DNA of 64,000 bases, taken from assembly GCA_947359465.1 (NCBI GenBank), contig OX375882.1, positions 50,163,509 through 50,227,508 on the forward strand, read 5' to 3'. A model generated the notes under the pieces. The model saw only the letters and a list, made by a program, of their open reading frames with translations, searched no databases and had not been told where the DNA came from. This document shows, in pieces, positions 33,801 through 45,918 of the stretch; the stretch's first letter is position 1, and each line of letters begins with the position of its first letter. A program made the position numbers and the translations under genes. The stretch comes from Metellina segmentata (taxonomy: Eukaryota; Arthropoda; Arachnida; Araneae; Tetragnathidae).

Positions 33801-35212
33801 CTACATTTTTAATTACTAGTTCATCTATGATATTATTATTCAAAGTTGCATGAACTTGAAAAGCAAAATTTTATTTTAATTGCCTAACCGTTCCACGTAT
33901 TTCTGTGCCGCAGAGAATTCTTTAAACCTGGAAATTATTGAAAAAATACTTTCATGCCTCCGAACAAACCTGTCATATTTCGAAAAACATTAAAGCAATA
34001 CAGGATTGTCTCGTCAAAACCAGATGTGAAATGACAGGGTAGAGAGAAAAATGACATTTAATAGAAAAGGTATATAAAAAACATAATTTCGCTCGCTGCG
34101 GAAAAAATAAGATTCAGTACTGTGTCATTAGCATTTTGAATGTTTTAAAAAGAGAAATCGATGGTGATTCTTTTTACACCGATAGATTAGTTCAAAGATT
34201 GGGGCGTTGAACCTTTGCGCTGTCATTACTAATACTCTAGTGCATTAATTATTTTGAACCACATTCTTTTTAAATTTCGAGATACGTGTTATGAGTTTAT
34301 CAATGAATATTTTTTATTTGTTCTGAAGAAATAAGCTTGCACTTTCCTTCGGCTTAAGGAAGACAAAATAACAAATGTTCTTTTCCATATTTTCGCCATT
34401 TTATTCTAGACAGTGGATAAAAGGCATAATGATTAAAAAATGACGTCTTTATCTACTTCTAAAATATCATTATAAATGCAAATGATCATTTTTTTTTTTA
34501 ATTTACTTGCTGCTCAAACCATCAATTCTTTTCAAAGACTTGGACATTGCAGGTGATTGTAACTACTTTTTACGTCATATTTAAGGGAACACGGTACCAT
34601 GTGAACAATTTGTTTTGTTTTCATATTCACAACAAATTGTTTTAGTGAACCGTATTCCAATACATAATAAATATACAATACGAAAGAAAATAACAGTATT
34701 TTAATTCCCCAAAATAAAATAATTCAATTTTTACATAAATATTTCAATGATTAAATTCCCACTACATCTGCAAATTTTTAATTTTTGTATTTTTTCTGTA
34801 TGAAGTGTTCCTCGCAATTTTGTGCGTGGGATTACATGTACCACAATTATTTATTATTTTACAAATATTTTTGTCACAAATACTGTGAAAACCTGTAACA
34901 AACAGTCATAATTTATTTTAGCAATTTTTGAAAAAATAACTACCTTTCCATATTTTTATTCCATGCTCAAAGTTATCAAATGTAACATAATAAACAAGAG
35001 AAAAAGTTTCAAATCTCTACATAAATTACAAAAAAAGCCTTAGCATTTTTAAACACTCTGTAGTTATGAAAAATAAAAAGCCGAGGAGAAGCACTTTGAA
35101 GTTTTAAATGCTTCGGTTTCCCGTCCTTATATTCTATAGAAAAATATGAATACCACGCTAAATAATGTAGCCACAGCTATAAAAATTTTCTCACATATTC
35201 TTAAAAGTTGTA
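33801..35212. other. No recognisable gene
   Basis: AT-rich. The only structure seen is an inverted pair at 34583-34656: 'ggaacacggtaccatgtgaa', 'caatttgttttg' against its complement ending 'ttcactaaaacaatttgttg', a possible short fold-back. Confidence 0.45.
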
Positions 35213-36002
35213 TCTCTACTGTTAAAAAAGGAAGTGTTTGTCTGTTTCTTGCCGCAAAATCCTGACGATTCTATGGCACTTACAGCAATGAGATTTGGCA
35301 TACAGTCAGCAATTTTTGGGTCGCGGCGAATTTTAAAATTCAATCTAGAACATTTTTAAATGAACTTAATGAAATTTACTCATTACTGAATGTTGCAGCA
35401 CAGAAGATATCATAGATTCTAAATTTATTGGTTTCGTTTCCTTTTTGATTTTGCTCGGAGGAATAATTTTCCATACCGACGATAAAAACAAACAATCTTT
35501 TAACAGGAGTCAATTAGTTCTTTTTCTATCTCCTAGACCGTTATAGATAGAGTAAAAATTTCAGAGGATTTGAAATATGCGGAAAATTCCACTTTAGATC
35601 CATACCTAAACATACGATTTTCTTTACGTAAATAACTTTTTAATTGAATATATCTTCTATATTTTCGCACGAGATTGTGACGTCACGGTAACTTTCCCTT
35701 TCCAAAAATAAACAAATTGCATTTCATGCCCTTCGGGTTAAAAAAAAAACCGATTACATTTCCTGCCCTCTTCGATTTCAGTGGAAAGCAAAAAGTAAAA
35801 AATATTTGGACAGGCATTGTTTAGTTCTTTTTCGTAAAAGTGGATTCGTTAAAGATAGATTAAAAATTTGAACGGATTTGAAATCTGCGGAAAATTTTAC
35901 ACGAGATTAAAACCTTATATCACGGCGTTGATCTTACTCACGTTTACCTTATATCACTGCTCGACACTATGGGCAACGCCGGGCTAGCCAAGTAGTGGCT
36001 AG
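35213..36002 (+). mobile_element. Helitron-like element, copy ii
   Basis: 5' TCTCTACTGTTAAAAAAGGAAG and 3' end GGGCTAGCCAAGTAGTGGCTAG (given here as positions 35213-35234 and 35981-36002), with hairpin CTAGCCA-agtag-TGGCTAG ending in CTAG. The interior contains two direct copies (35523-35620, 35831-35915) of the module shared with the 15.4-kb fold-back element, and a TGACGTCA site at 35678. Non-autonomous. Confidence 0.8.
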
Positions 36003-36171
36003 TAATTAATAAATGTTAATAAAAAATTTTCAACATTTTTATCAATAGACAATATGCATGATTTTCAAATTCATTTTAAAATGAAAGAGCACGAAAAACT
36101 ACGTAGAAAAATGCCACTTAAGCTGCAATCTGACGACATTAATTATATTTAAAACTCTTTTCAAATTGATC

Positions 36172-36226
36172 TGACGTCACTTTTAACGAAAACTGCAGTT
36201 GCTGACGATTCTTGACTGTGACGTCA
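36172..36226. promoter_or_regulatory. Paired CRE sites upstream of the THAP-like exon
   Basis: Two perfect TGACGTCA octamers (36172-36179 and 36219-36226), which match the CREB/ATF site, lie 130-190 bp before the THAP-like exon. This could be the gene's promoter. There is no clear TATA box. Confidence 0.3.
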
Positions 36227-36359
36227 TCGTACATGATTTTCCCATCGAGCGTTCCTTGAACTGTGATATCTCTATGGGTATCTTTTTAGTAGTCTTATAT
36301 TTACAGATTTTTGATTAATTCAGCAATGGAATGTTCGAAAATAGTTTAAAAGAAAAATT

Positions 36360-36544
36360 ACAAATATTGTATTGTTCCGTTTGTGTCATAATTCAACGAT
36401 TAAAACACCAAAAAAGTATTTTTTGTTGAGCCAAAATATGAACAAGTTCGTAGAAGATGGTGCGGCGTTATGAAAAGAGATTAAAAGAAAAACAAAAAGC
36501 TGTGTTCTACTTCTTGCTTGCATTGCTGTGAAGATCATTTTTCG
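36360..36544 (+). pseudogene. THAP-domain-like first exon, damaged
   Basis: One frame reads YCIVPF, a stop, a second stop, then NTKKVFFVEPKYEQVRRRWC, GVMKRD, a stop, and CLHCCEDHF, followed at once by a strong donor GTAAGT (36545). This is the order of a THAP zinc finger: CxVP..C, KT...FF.vP, R..W, C.DHF. The second Cys of the first pair is missing and three stops interrupt it, so a functional protein is unlikely. THAP domains bind DNA and occur in P-element and Kolobok relatives as well as host factors. No downstream exon found. Confidence 0.5.
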
Positions 36545-36549
36545 GTAAG

Positions 36550-38700
36550 TTTAAAATACCAAAAATTATTTATATTTTTAATTTTTTTTTAAATAAGAAT
36601 TGTGTGATTTATTCTTGTGGATGACTAATAGCGTTTTAGCTAAAACGAAAATTTTCTTTCTGTATCAAGTCACTCAGAATACAGAATTCCTTGTTTCATG
36701 AAAAAGAATTAGATAAATAAATATAAGAATACTATATATTTATAAATCAAAACTGGTTAAAAAGTATAGAGAGCTAAAATCAATGAACATTGAATTATTG
36801 TACTCATGATAATTAATTTGCAGTTATTCATACACTTGGTAAAACTGTGTTATATTTCTTCTTTAAACTGAATGATAAGTATTATGGAATAAGTGTCATT
36901 GGAATTCAGATTTATAATTAAAAAATATTTATTCTAAATTTGAAATTTAAACTTTAATCTTTTTTTACATTACATAAATGTACATAAATATAATTATTTT
37001 AAAAGTGAAAAGTAAGAATAAACGTAAAATTAATCTATTACAAAAAAAGCATTGTACAAATATTTCTAATAAAAATAAAAAATTAAATTTAAAAACTAGT
37101 GTTACCAAATTTTGATAAATAGTGCTACAAATGAAAGTTTTTAATTCATATATTACTTTATTTATTTTATAGTTGGAGAATGACAAGGAAAACTACTGGG
37201 AGTATCGTCTCTCTTGCAGTACGAAGCAACATAGCTTTCATCCCATTTGTTTAGCATTAAAGCTAATATTTTTAAACAATTACGAATTTTGTTTTAAATT
37301 TTCATATTTTTATAAAACTGCAAGGCTTTAAATTATTGCAATTTCAATCAAATTATCACACTACCTTCTTCATGGTTTAAAATGTTGGACTACCAAATGT
37401 TGTGTTCAATATTTAATGCAGTTGCAATCCCGCAACAAGTTTCTCTACACATGTTATTTTTGGATCATCTTTTAGTACATTACATTTTACCGCTTAAATA
37501 TACTTTAAAAATTATTGTTCACTAACTAACAAAAATAATTTTGCTAAAAAATTAACGTAGAAAATTAATTTTAAGTTAGCTTTCAAAATTCACTATTTTG
37601 ATACCCCTACAATTTTAATCTACTTTGAAATTATTTTTTAACATAAAGCTCTTATTTGATATACTATTCTAATTATCTATATAAAAAATCTATTTCAGAA
37701 TTAATTGTGTTACTTATTAAGGAAAATACATCAACTATTAATATTATATTTTCTTATGTACAACTTTTTGATAATAACACTACTCTTTAAAAGCAATATA
37801 AAAATATATTTTTTTTAAATAACTATGTTGTACCAAATATTATCTTATTCTTCGCTTTTACGCCTTTCATTTCTACTCCCATAAAATTTGGATGGTTCAC
37901 AGAAAAGAAAACATGAATATACCATCCAATTTAGGTAGATTATCCGACTGGCCTTGTTCTACTGTCGTCATTTTTAAAGAAGAAATCTGTATAATAATAA
38001 TAATGTAAAGACTATAATTCAACACAATTATTTAAAAAATAAAATTAGCGTAAAATCAATGAAAGCAACCTGAAATAACATGCAGCCGGCGAATGTAGCT
38101 AGAGATTTCGTGTACTATGACGTCACACCAAGCTCCACCCAGTTTTCAGTCACGTGACTTCGACGCGTTTTTTAATCACTTATTACGCGTAAATTAAACT
38201 TTTTTGTGATTTTTAAGTTGATTTTCGGATTGTTCATGATCGAAATTGTAAAAAAAGTACCATTTTGGGACGTTTTGTGACATAGTGCATATTCCCTATT
38301 GATGCTGAGAAATGGAATTCCATGCTTACCTGTCATTTTAAAAGTGTTTCTCCCTTTCGTCATGCCATTATGACACCAACTGTTCGTAATACCTTTCTGT
38401 TTGTAAGCGTATGGTGTAGAGGCGGCTGGTATACCTTAAATCTGTCGTTGCCGAATTTTTTTTTATGTGACAGAAAGTCGAAGTTGCTTACTCTGCTTAT
38501 TAAATCTGTTCATGTTCAACTTATATACATGTGAATCATTTATTGAGTGCAGTGCTTTTCGTTTTGTAAAAGTGCTGTAAAATGAACAAAAAAAATGTTA
38601 TCGATAGAGTTTAATTTGTCTACACGATTACGTTTATTTCTATCGCAAGTCCATTATTCCACATACCGCTGAATGAAATGTTCAAAAAAAAAAATTACGT
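36550..38700. other. No recognisable gene
   Basis: Very AT-rich to 38040, then a short balanced stretch (38080-38170) with TGACGTCA at 38118 and CACGTGAC near 38151. A minus-strand frame at 38340-38363 runs into a donor-like GTAAGC; no exon call is justified. Confidence 0.45.
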
Positions 38701-38707
38701 CTGCTTC

Positions 38708-38960
38708 AAACTAAATTAGTCACGAATGCCGTAACAAGTTAACTTACCATCCTCTCATATTGATGATTAAATTCGAAAATATCGCATACTAGGTACAATA
38801 ATGGCACAAGTAAAATATCTTCATAGAAAAAATAAGTGCAAAAATATCCGCTAAAAATTCGTTATTTTTACTGAAAATGAATGCACGGGGATATGCGTAA
38901 TCACACAAAAACTCAAAAGTCAACTTTTGTAGTAGACAGTAGTTTTGTAGTACTAAAATC
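38708..38960 (+). repeat. Dispersed repeat, copy at 38.7 kb
   Basis: Shares, in order, 'aaattagtca', 'aaatt.gaaaatatcgcat', 'g.ca.aagtaaaatatct', 'aaaactcaaaa' and 'cttttg.agtag' with 53258-53505. Diverged; unit class unknown. Confidence 0.5.
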
Positions 38961-39079
38961 TAATGAGGGCATACAAATCCTTATGATTTAAGTTGCTACA
39001 TACATAGCATATAAACTAGGGTGAGCCGAAAAATAAATATTTTTTTTCCGGAATGCTTTAGTGAGGAAAAGTTTCCTAT

Positions 39080-41222
39080 CGTAATAATAAGAAAAACGGT
39101 GCAAAAAATTTAAATCGGTGAACATCTTCCGTTCGCGCATCGTACTTAAAATTTATAAACAATTGCAAAAATCCCAATATTTTTGTAAATATCGTGATTC
39201 TTTCAAAAATTTGCGTGATTTTATTTTTTTTCTGTTAGTTAAAACTTTTAAAATAAACACGGCATAGTTTTTTATGCTTGTTTTATGGTTTAAATAACCT
39301 AAATAAATTAAATTCTGCACAATATTCTAATTTTTTTATTCGTTTGCGCAACGTCTTGGAAAAAAACAGAAATTTACCAATTTTTTGTAATTTTCACTGT
39401 GCAACCCTTCACTTGTTTTGCTAGAACAAAACGACCCATAACCTCAACACGTAGAATTTCATCCCCAACCATCCAATTGTTGGGTGTGGTATTTACATTG
39501 AACAACTATTTACAGAGGTTTTCCTTAGAGTAGGATTCTCTGTGTTACTGTGTTTTGTACTTTTTCTTTTTTATATCTACTGCACATTTAAAGTCTGATT
39601 TTTTGTAGAAATGAGCCATAACCGATCTAGACTCCAGTGTTGCTAGGATATAGTCATCTCAATCTTCATGTCCACATACTTTATTCGAGGCCTCTGTCAC
39701 AAGTTTGACGCACCTCTCCACAAACTGGGTGTGACAAGGAAACTTTTGTATTTCTCTGATGGTCGCGTAGAGGCCGAATTCATGAATGATTTAATATCAT
39801 CTTCACTTCCCCGCAGCATTGGGGAGGATATATCCCACAAGAATTCGAATTAATAATTTCAATGTAATCGGAAGCTTGAAAGATTATCTTCGATGGTACA
39901 AAATTTCTAACAGTCTTCTTCTTGCTTTTAAGAACCTTCTGTAACCAAGTTCCAAAATAGATTCTCTTTCATCGACAATCATTGCCAAAATAACATTATC
40001 TAGGTGGGCAAAGAACGTTTTCGTTGTATTACTGAATCGACAAATTGAAGTAAATCATCGGATAAATACCGTGATGTTTGGATTGCTTGAAGGACATGTT
40101 TTGGTCCGTCAATAAAATACTTGCTCTTTTTCATGGCAAACCACACAGGCATATATGATTTTAAGATGAAGCCAACTATTTATTTTAAGTTTCCAGATTG
40201 ATCTGATGAGCTTATATACAACCATTTGAACTCGGTTGACTGCAGTTGCCATCTGGAATGGGAAAAAGGACCAGAGTCCCGATTCGCCAAGTCTTCTAGA
40301 CAATGTCCCAAGGTGATTGCATTTGAAATGTCCAACAAATACTGTTGCTCTTTGCTCAACAAATTCCTGTCTATATCAGGAATCGAACAATCTATGGGTT
40401 CAAAATCGACCACAGGTAGCTTTTCACAGCAAGTGAGCTGCGACTCGATTGGCCCACTAAAAGATTTAGGCCCTGCAGCTTGTTCGTCAATATATTGGAA
40501 AATGTGGCGAAAAGGAAGCTCATTAAAATGCAGGAGGCATATGCTCTTCTGTAGCTGGAGTCCTACATTATTTTCTAGGTGGATGACACCGTTCTTCCAT
40601 CCAGTGTTGGTTAGAATACCATCACCCTCTACAACTTCTAGTTTTTCTAGTGATATTGATAGTTCAAAAAAACGCGAGAAATAATGCTTTTGAGTTATAT
40701 CATTTGATGAACTCGAGGAAGGAAATACATGTCCAATATTATTTGTTCTAGGTTCCTGGATAAGAGAATAGTATTCGTCTTTCACATTCCTGCGACATTG
40801 CTTGGTATTCAATTTTTCGACGAAAAAAGTATCATCTTCGTCAAAGAAAAAACCCCAACTGTTCTCAGATAATTCAAACCAGTTAAATCTGTTTCAAGTG
40901 AGTTCTTGTTCTTTTTGTTCTATCAAAACAAACGAAGAGTTGCAGTGAAAATTGCGAAATATTGGTAAATTTATGTTTTTTAAGACGTTGCGCGAACGAA
41001 AACAAATTCTATTATTAATCAGAATTTAATTTATTTGGGTAATTAAATCATAAAACAAGCATTAAAAACTAAAGCGTGTTTATTTAAAAAGTTTTAACTA
41101 ACAGAAAAAAATTAAAAAACTATCGTGATTTTTGAAAATTTTCAAAAACTTTAAATAGGATGCGCGAACGGAAGAGGTCAACTAATTTTACTTTTTTTTT
41201 ATGTCGTTTTTTGTCGTTAGAA
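39080..41222 (-). mobile_element. Undescribed DNA transposon with long terminal inverted repeats
   Basis: Left arm about 39080-39431 and right arm about 40912-41222 are inverted copies with long identical blocks: TTCCGTTCGCGCAT (39127 / 41160), CTGTTAGTTAAAACTTTT (39232 / 41087), GCGCAACGTCTT (39346 / 40983), and AGAACAAAA at the inner edges (39424 / 40912). The arms may extend to about 39022 and 41272, where GAGCCGAA / CAGCCAAG look related. They precisely enclose one minus-strand pseudogene of an uncharacterised protein family. Target duplication not determined. The arms plus a single gene are the standard layout of a cut-and-paste element. Confidence 0.75.
39600..40870 (-). pseudogene. Orphan transposase-like protein, decayed
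   Basis: An open 210-codon stretch (40180-40812) carries GDGILTNTGWKNGVIHLE, LHFNELPFRHIFQYID, GPKSFSGPIESQL, LSKEQQYLLDISNAI, ANRDSGPFSHSRW. After a frameshift it continues SYMPVWFAMKKSKYFIDGPK (about 40100-40160), then LAMIVDERESILELGYRRFL (about 39940-39985), and FPCHTQFVERCVKLVTEASN (about 39680-39741). I remember these motifs from multi-copy 'uncharacterised' proteins of spiders, aphids and Hydra, but know no name or activity for them. The Asp in GDG/CDG..NTG is a candidate catalytic residue. It lacks an N-terminus and has several frameshifts. Its position between long inverted repeats argues for a transposase. Confidence 0.7.
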
Positions 41223-41349
41223 TAAAAAATGTTGGATTATGGAAGAATTCAGAATGTTTTACTTGGCTGTCAAACAATTATCATTACCATAAATTTAAAT
41301 ATTAAAGCATATCTAAACCAATTTCAGCATACTTTGACTTTTAAAGACA

Positions 41350-41895
41350 TACACTACCCTTCAATAATAAACCGGACAGCAAGATGCGAAGGTATAAGGG
41401 ATATAATTCATGCTTTAATAGGGGGATGGTCCCCCACGTGCTGCAATTACACTAGCAACCCTTCTAGGTATACTTTCAACAAGATTTTGATACACAGCTA
41501 CGGGTATTTGTGTCCATTCCTGCTGCGATAATCTCTCCAGTTCAGCTGTAGATTTCGGACCTGGTTTCCTGGTTCGTAAGTGTCGCTCTAACTCGTCCCA
41601 CAAATGTACTATGGGGTGTAGGTCGGGACTTTGAGAATGCCAGGGAAGACATTTAATATCCATATCTTGATACCACTGCTTGACAGAGGCTGTAACATGA
41701 CATGGAGCCTTGTCTTCTTCGAAGTAACATTCGTCCATTGAATAAAATTACCAGAGCTTAGGAAGAACCTGATTGTCCAAAATGCTCATGTAGGCGTCGG
41801 CGTTCAATTGACCAAGAACAACATGCAAAGGTCCCAGGCCATACCACAAAAATCACACTCAAAACAAGTCCGGTCGATTATTGTAGGGTATTGTA
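41350..41895 (-). mobile_element. Tc1 deletion derivative, copy A4
   Basis: 546 bp with ends TACACTACCCTTCAATAATA and (reverse complement) TACAATACCCTACAATAATC, followed by ACCGGAC on both sides. Same overall plan as A2 and A3 but its left-over junction (about 41850-41875) is slightly different. It begins about 130 bp beyond the long-TIR element. Confidence 0.85.
41415..41738 (-). pseudogene. Tc1 transposase C-terminal half, Glu to Val
   Basis: 107-codon open frame: DECYFEEDKAPCHVTASVKQ keeps the second catalytic Asp, but QSPDLHPIVHLWDELERH has Val where the family has the catalytic Glu. Ends VESIPRRVASVIAARGGPSPY. The N-terminal half is missing. Inactive. Confidence 0.85.
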
Positions 41896-42448
41896 AATCA
41901 CCGATCAGTCGGTCTGTAATTTGTGAAATGCGCAGTTATGTATGATAAGCTTCTCCTGTCAAGTTAAATGCAGATTGCAGTAGAGTTTTCCGTGCGAAGG
42001 AATGTATTTATGTACAGTCACGAAAAAAAACCGAAACACCTCCTTTATTTTCAGTACTATTCATACTTGAGCAAATTCAAAAGTATCATTCAATAGCTAA
42101 TAAAGCTCTCTACATATTCAAATTCATTATAATTGCATAAAGGGACGTCATCAAATAAAATTTCGCACGAACAAAATTTTTAATATAAACAAGTTTTTGT
42201 GATGCCATAATCAGATTTTTCATTGTTAAATTAGTCTAAATATGAAAATTCATGACCTGACTACATTTATATCTAGAGATATTCAATCCTAAATTTTGTG
42301 CAAATTTCAGGTATTCTCTCAAAACAGAAAATCGCTTTTAGAGTTTGAAAGTCGCTATAGATATAGATAAATTGTAGTTATATAACTACCCGAAATTCAA
42401 ATATGAACACTATTTCAAACATATTTTTCTGCATTCCAAGAATTATTA
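41896..42448. other. No recognisable gene
   Basis: AT-rich spacer between Tc1 copy A4 and Helitron copy iii. Nothing identified. Confidence 0.45.
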
Positions 42449-43550
42449 TCTCTACTAATATAAAATGAAGCGTTTGTCTGTTTGTTTCTCTGTACGCAGT
42501 GTCCTGACGAATCTATGGCCCTTACAATAATGAAATTTGGCACACAGATAGTCCTGTAGTCCTAATTTTTTGCGATTTTCTGGTAGCACCCGAATTTTAA
42601 AATTTAATCTAGAACATTTTAAAATTAGTTTATTGGCATTTGATTATCATTGTTTTCAGTGGAATGGCAACAGTATAAAAAGATCACGGATTCTAAATTT
42701 ATTTTTTCCATTTCATTTTCCGAGCAACAATTTCAGCAGACGAACAAAACAAATAAAGTTTTAACTTGAGTTCTTTGTATTCATTTTTCTATCTTCTAGA
42801 TCGTTAAGGATATAGTAAAAATTTCAACGGATTCGAAAATTTTACATCGGATCGATACATAAAAATTTGATTTTCTTCAAATAAATAATTTTTTCAATTG
42901 CAATTTTAAAATTTTTTTTAATACGAATTTGGCATTCGCTATGGAGAGATCACAGATTTCCTACGCACAAACAATTCGAGCAAAGGGAAAGAAAACAAAT
43001 AAAAAACATTTGACTGGCATAGTTTAGTTATATTTTTTTGTAAAATCGGGATAGTTAAAGATAGATTAAAAATTTCAATGATTTTGAAATCTGCGGGAAA
43101 TTTTACCCCAGAAAGATATTTTTCATTTGATTTTCTTTTAATAAATAATTTTTCAATAGTAACTTTTTTATTTTGCAATACTAATATAGGCTCATTTGAC
43201 AGTGAAGTCACGATTTTTACGTCCACTGGAATCGTCTTCGTGATTTTTTTTGGTAGGTATTTAATTAACGTCGCACCGGACTAACACAGTGGGCTATTGC
43301 GATCGTTTTTGGAACTGCGCAGCAATTGCCGGGGGTTTGGCGAGCGTTATTGATTCTTCTTTTTATGACAATGAAATTTGACACACAGGTAGTCCTAATT
43401 TTTTGTGAATTTAGTGTCCAGTCTGAATTTTCAAATTTAATCTAGAACATTTTAAAATGAATTTAATAGTTTTTTCTCCCTCGAACCAACGTTTTTTCGA
43501 TCTTTTTGGAATTGTCACAGGCAACGTCGTGCTGACTTTGCAGTGACTAG
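42449..43550 (+). mobile_element. Helitron-like element, copy iii, with SINE scrap inside
   Basis: 5' TCTCTACTAATATAAAATGA and 3' 'gctgactttgcagtgactag', a decayed version of the terminal hairpin, ending in CTAG. The interior repeats the shared module twice (42786-42875, 43047-43125) and has a second '5'-like' start near 43365 ('tgacaatgaaatttgacacacaggtagtcc'), so it may be a partly duplicated copy. A SINE-1 tail is inserted at 43253-43310. Confidence 0.75.
43253..43310 (-). mobile_element. SINE-1 tail fragment inside Helitron iii
   Basis: 'ggtatttaattaacgtcgca', 'ccgga.taacacagtgggctattgcgatcg' is the reverse complement of the SINE-1 3' end. Short; could have been carried along rather than inserted. 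Confidence 0.6.
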
Positions 43551-44578
43551 TATTTACTGTAAAAATTCCAACGATTTGAGAATTAATTTATTATACTTAA
43601 CATGCAAGTACAAACGATCCTAGAACTACGATTCGAAGTTTATCAAACGTCTTTTAAACTTTTAGTTTCCCCATAAAACCGCATGATGATTAAAATTTAA
43701 TGTAGCAACAAAACTAATTACCGGAGAGAGTAAAAATTTGCAATGAAGTCCGAAACCAAACCCATCAAAATATTCAAATTTTCATCAAAATATAACAAAG
43801 TTCCAATTCATAATTTTCTCACAGACATTAATAAAGCAATTATTATTGCATACTAAAAACTATTTTAAAATAAATTAGGTGGATTTTGTTTTTGTTGTTT
43901 AGCAACAGTAACATAGAACAAAATATCAACGCTGTAGAAATATTATTTAGGAAAGATATGCACAAAAGTGTAAGAAACTGATTCGAAATTAGGAGCTTCT
44001 ATGCTCATAACTTCGAAATGTTATGACCTAATTATATGAAATTTAGTATATGAAGTTAAATTTTGATATAGATTCGAAATGTTGCGTCGAAATGGGGGTT
44101 CCTATTGCAAATTATGAATTTGGTGCTTAATTAAAAATGAAGACTGCTCCGAATATATATTTTATATAGTTGAATTTATAGAAGATGTTAGATTCCTGTT
44201 CCTTTGAATTTTCTCTATTGTTAAAATTGCTCGAGTGAAGAGGAGTGGTTCTGTTTTTTTCCCGTGTCTGGGCGTAATTTTATGACGGTGTCATTTCACA
44301 ACTTTTTCGAATATGATATGAGCACTTTGTCAATAAAATTTCCAATGAATTAATTTTGAATTGATATATTTAATTGGTTGATCACAGCCTATCGTTCCGT
44401 TTGGTTTGTTGTCACACTAAAAATCCCTACCAATGAATTAACTTTTATTTCATGATATTATTTTCCATTGGAATTAAAAAAATTATTAAACGATAATTGC
44501 CAAACATTTAGCATTGAAAATATCCTTCGTTTGATTTACAAACTCTAGCAATTAACTCCATTGTACTGTAATTATTAT
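43551..44578. other. No recognisable gene
   Basis: AT-rich. Nothing identified. Confidence 0.45.
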
Positions 44579-44582
44579 TTAA

Positions 44583-45296
44583 CTCTTTACGGCTAGGTGG
44601 GTTAAAATCTGTCCCACCCTTTTCTTAGCTTTTTATGCATGGTGGGATATATTTTAACCCACCACCTCGAAAAGGCGAAGTTACTCATAGTCATATAGTT
44701 TAATATTTTATTTAAAGTATTTCATTCAGTTGGCAATGTTATGAACCAACGATAAATGCGTAAATAAATGAAAACAAAAATTGATACACATCAAAACTTT
44801 CATAACGGTGTAAGTTGTTTCTTTTCTTAAAATTTATTACGAGTTAATAAATTGCTTTATAATAGAAAAAAAAACATGTTATTTTATGTTTATAATAATT
44901 TTGAAGCTGATTAAGTGATGGGATTGTATGTATCCTACCATGGTTTATAAACAATTGGGTCAAAATATGGAGCTGAAACATTTCAAAGGGCAGTGAGCTG
45001 CAGGGTTTGTTAACCGGACTTTAATTGATAAAATGCGTTATCAACACATGAACTTCTACTGCAGGTAAAAAATCTAAACCCACAGTTTCATGGGAAATAC
45101 GAGGAAACATCTACCTAAACGTACTACTTGGTGATATACGTTCTGCAGCACAGAAAACAGAAGTTCGCACATCCTTGTGATGTACCTGTCTGCAAAATTA
45201 AACTTTGATTTGGAAAAAAAAGTTGTGTTTCAATTACTTGCATTTGAAACGTTTGTTGCACGGTGGGATTATGTAAGTCCCACTCTGTAATAAAGG
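44583..45296. mobile_element. piggyBac-like deletion derivative with repeated palindromes
   Basis: The left end follows TTAA (44579-44582): CTCTTTACGGCTAGGTGGG. The right end, reverse complemented, is CCTTTATTACAGAGTGGGAC. Four copies of a GGTGGG-(about 11)-CCCACC palindrome lie near the ends (44597-44618, 44641-44662, 44917-44939, 45262-45283) and may be transposase binding sites. Internal frames near 45150-45180 resemble a Cys-rich piggyBac C-terminus (EVRTS..CDVPVCK). The right TTAA is not preserved. Confidence 0.6.
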
Positions 45297-45918
45297 ACGT
45301 ATTGAAATGTTATTATTATTTTTTTATTCTGAGTAATGTTTTAGATTAAATAATTGAAATGAATGTTTTTTTACCACTGTTTTATGTTAAAAAATTCTGT
45401 GCAACTAGGGTTTTTATTTTCCTTAAAATCATGTGCCTCATAGAGTAAAAGCATGAAGAAAACGTACCAGATATAAAAGGGTCTTCATCAACATCCCATT
45501 TTTTTGTGTAGAACAAATAATACACCTAGAATCCACCTAAGTCTGGGGTCACAGTGGTTCATGGGTGTGCAAACTACGCTAGCAACTTGTGAGTTGTGTG
45601 TGAGGCAGTAAGATGGGGTAGATTCTATTTCTTCTGTAATTTGCCTTATATATTTCTCTCTTCTGTATTAGTTAATTAATCCTAGTGCAAGCATGTTCTT
45701 TTATTTTACGTTATACGTCTTCTGATTTGGGCAGACATGGATCATATGATAGTTGTTGGTCAAAGTCAATTAGATTAAAAGTGGAACGTCGTTAAAAGGC
45801 GATCAATTACATTCACAGCTAACCCCAATGTATATCAAGCAAGAGCATTTAGGTAACACGAAGAAAAAGATTCCCTTCAGATTTGTTTGTCTGCTCTAAA
45901 ACCTCTTGCATATGAAGA
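45297..45918. other. No recognisable gene
   Basis: AT-rich spacer. Nothing identified. Confidence 0.45.

Noticed and set aside
34583..34656. Inverted pair as a microRNA precursor
   Set aside because: The arms contain mismatches and AT-rich simple sequence and there is no conserved mature-like segment; a small fold-back is more likely.
40226..40684. 152-codon plus-strand open frame
   Set aside because: It overlaps the minus-strand orphan transposase-like gene, whose motifs are recognisable; the plus frame has no family resemblance and is a shadow.
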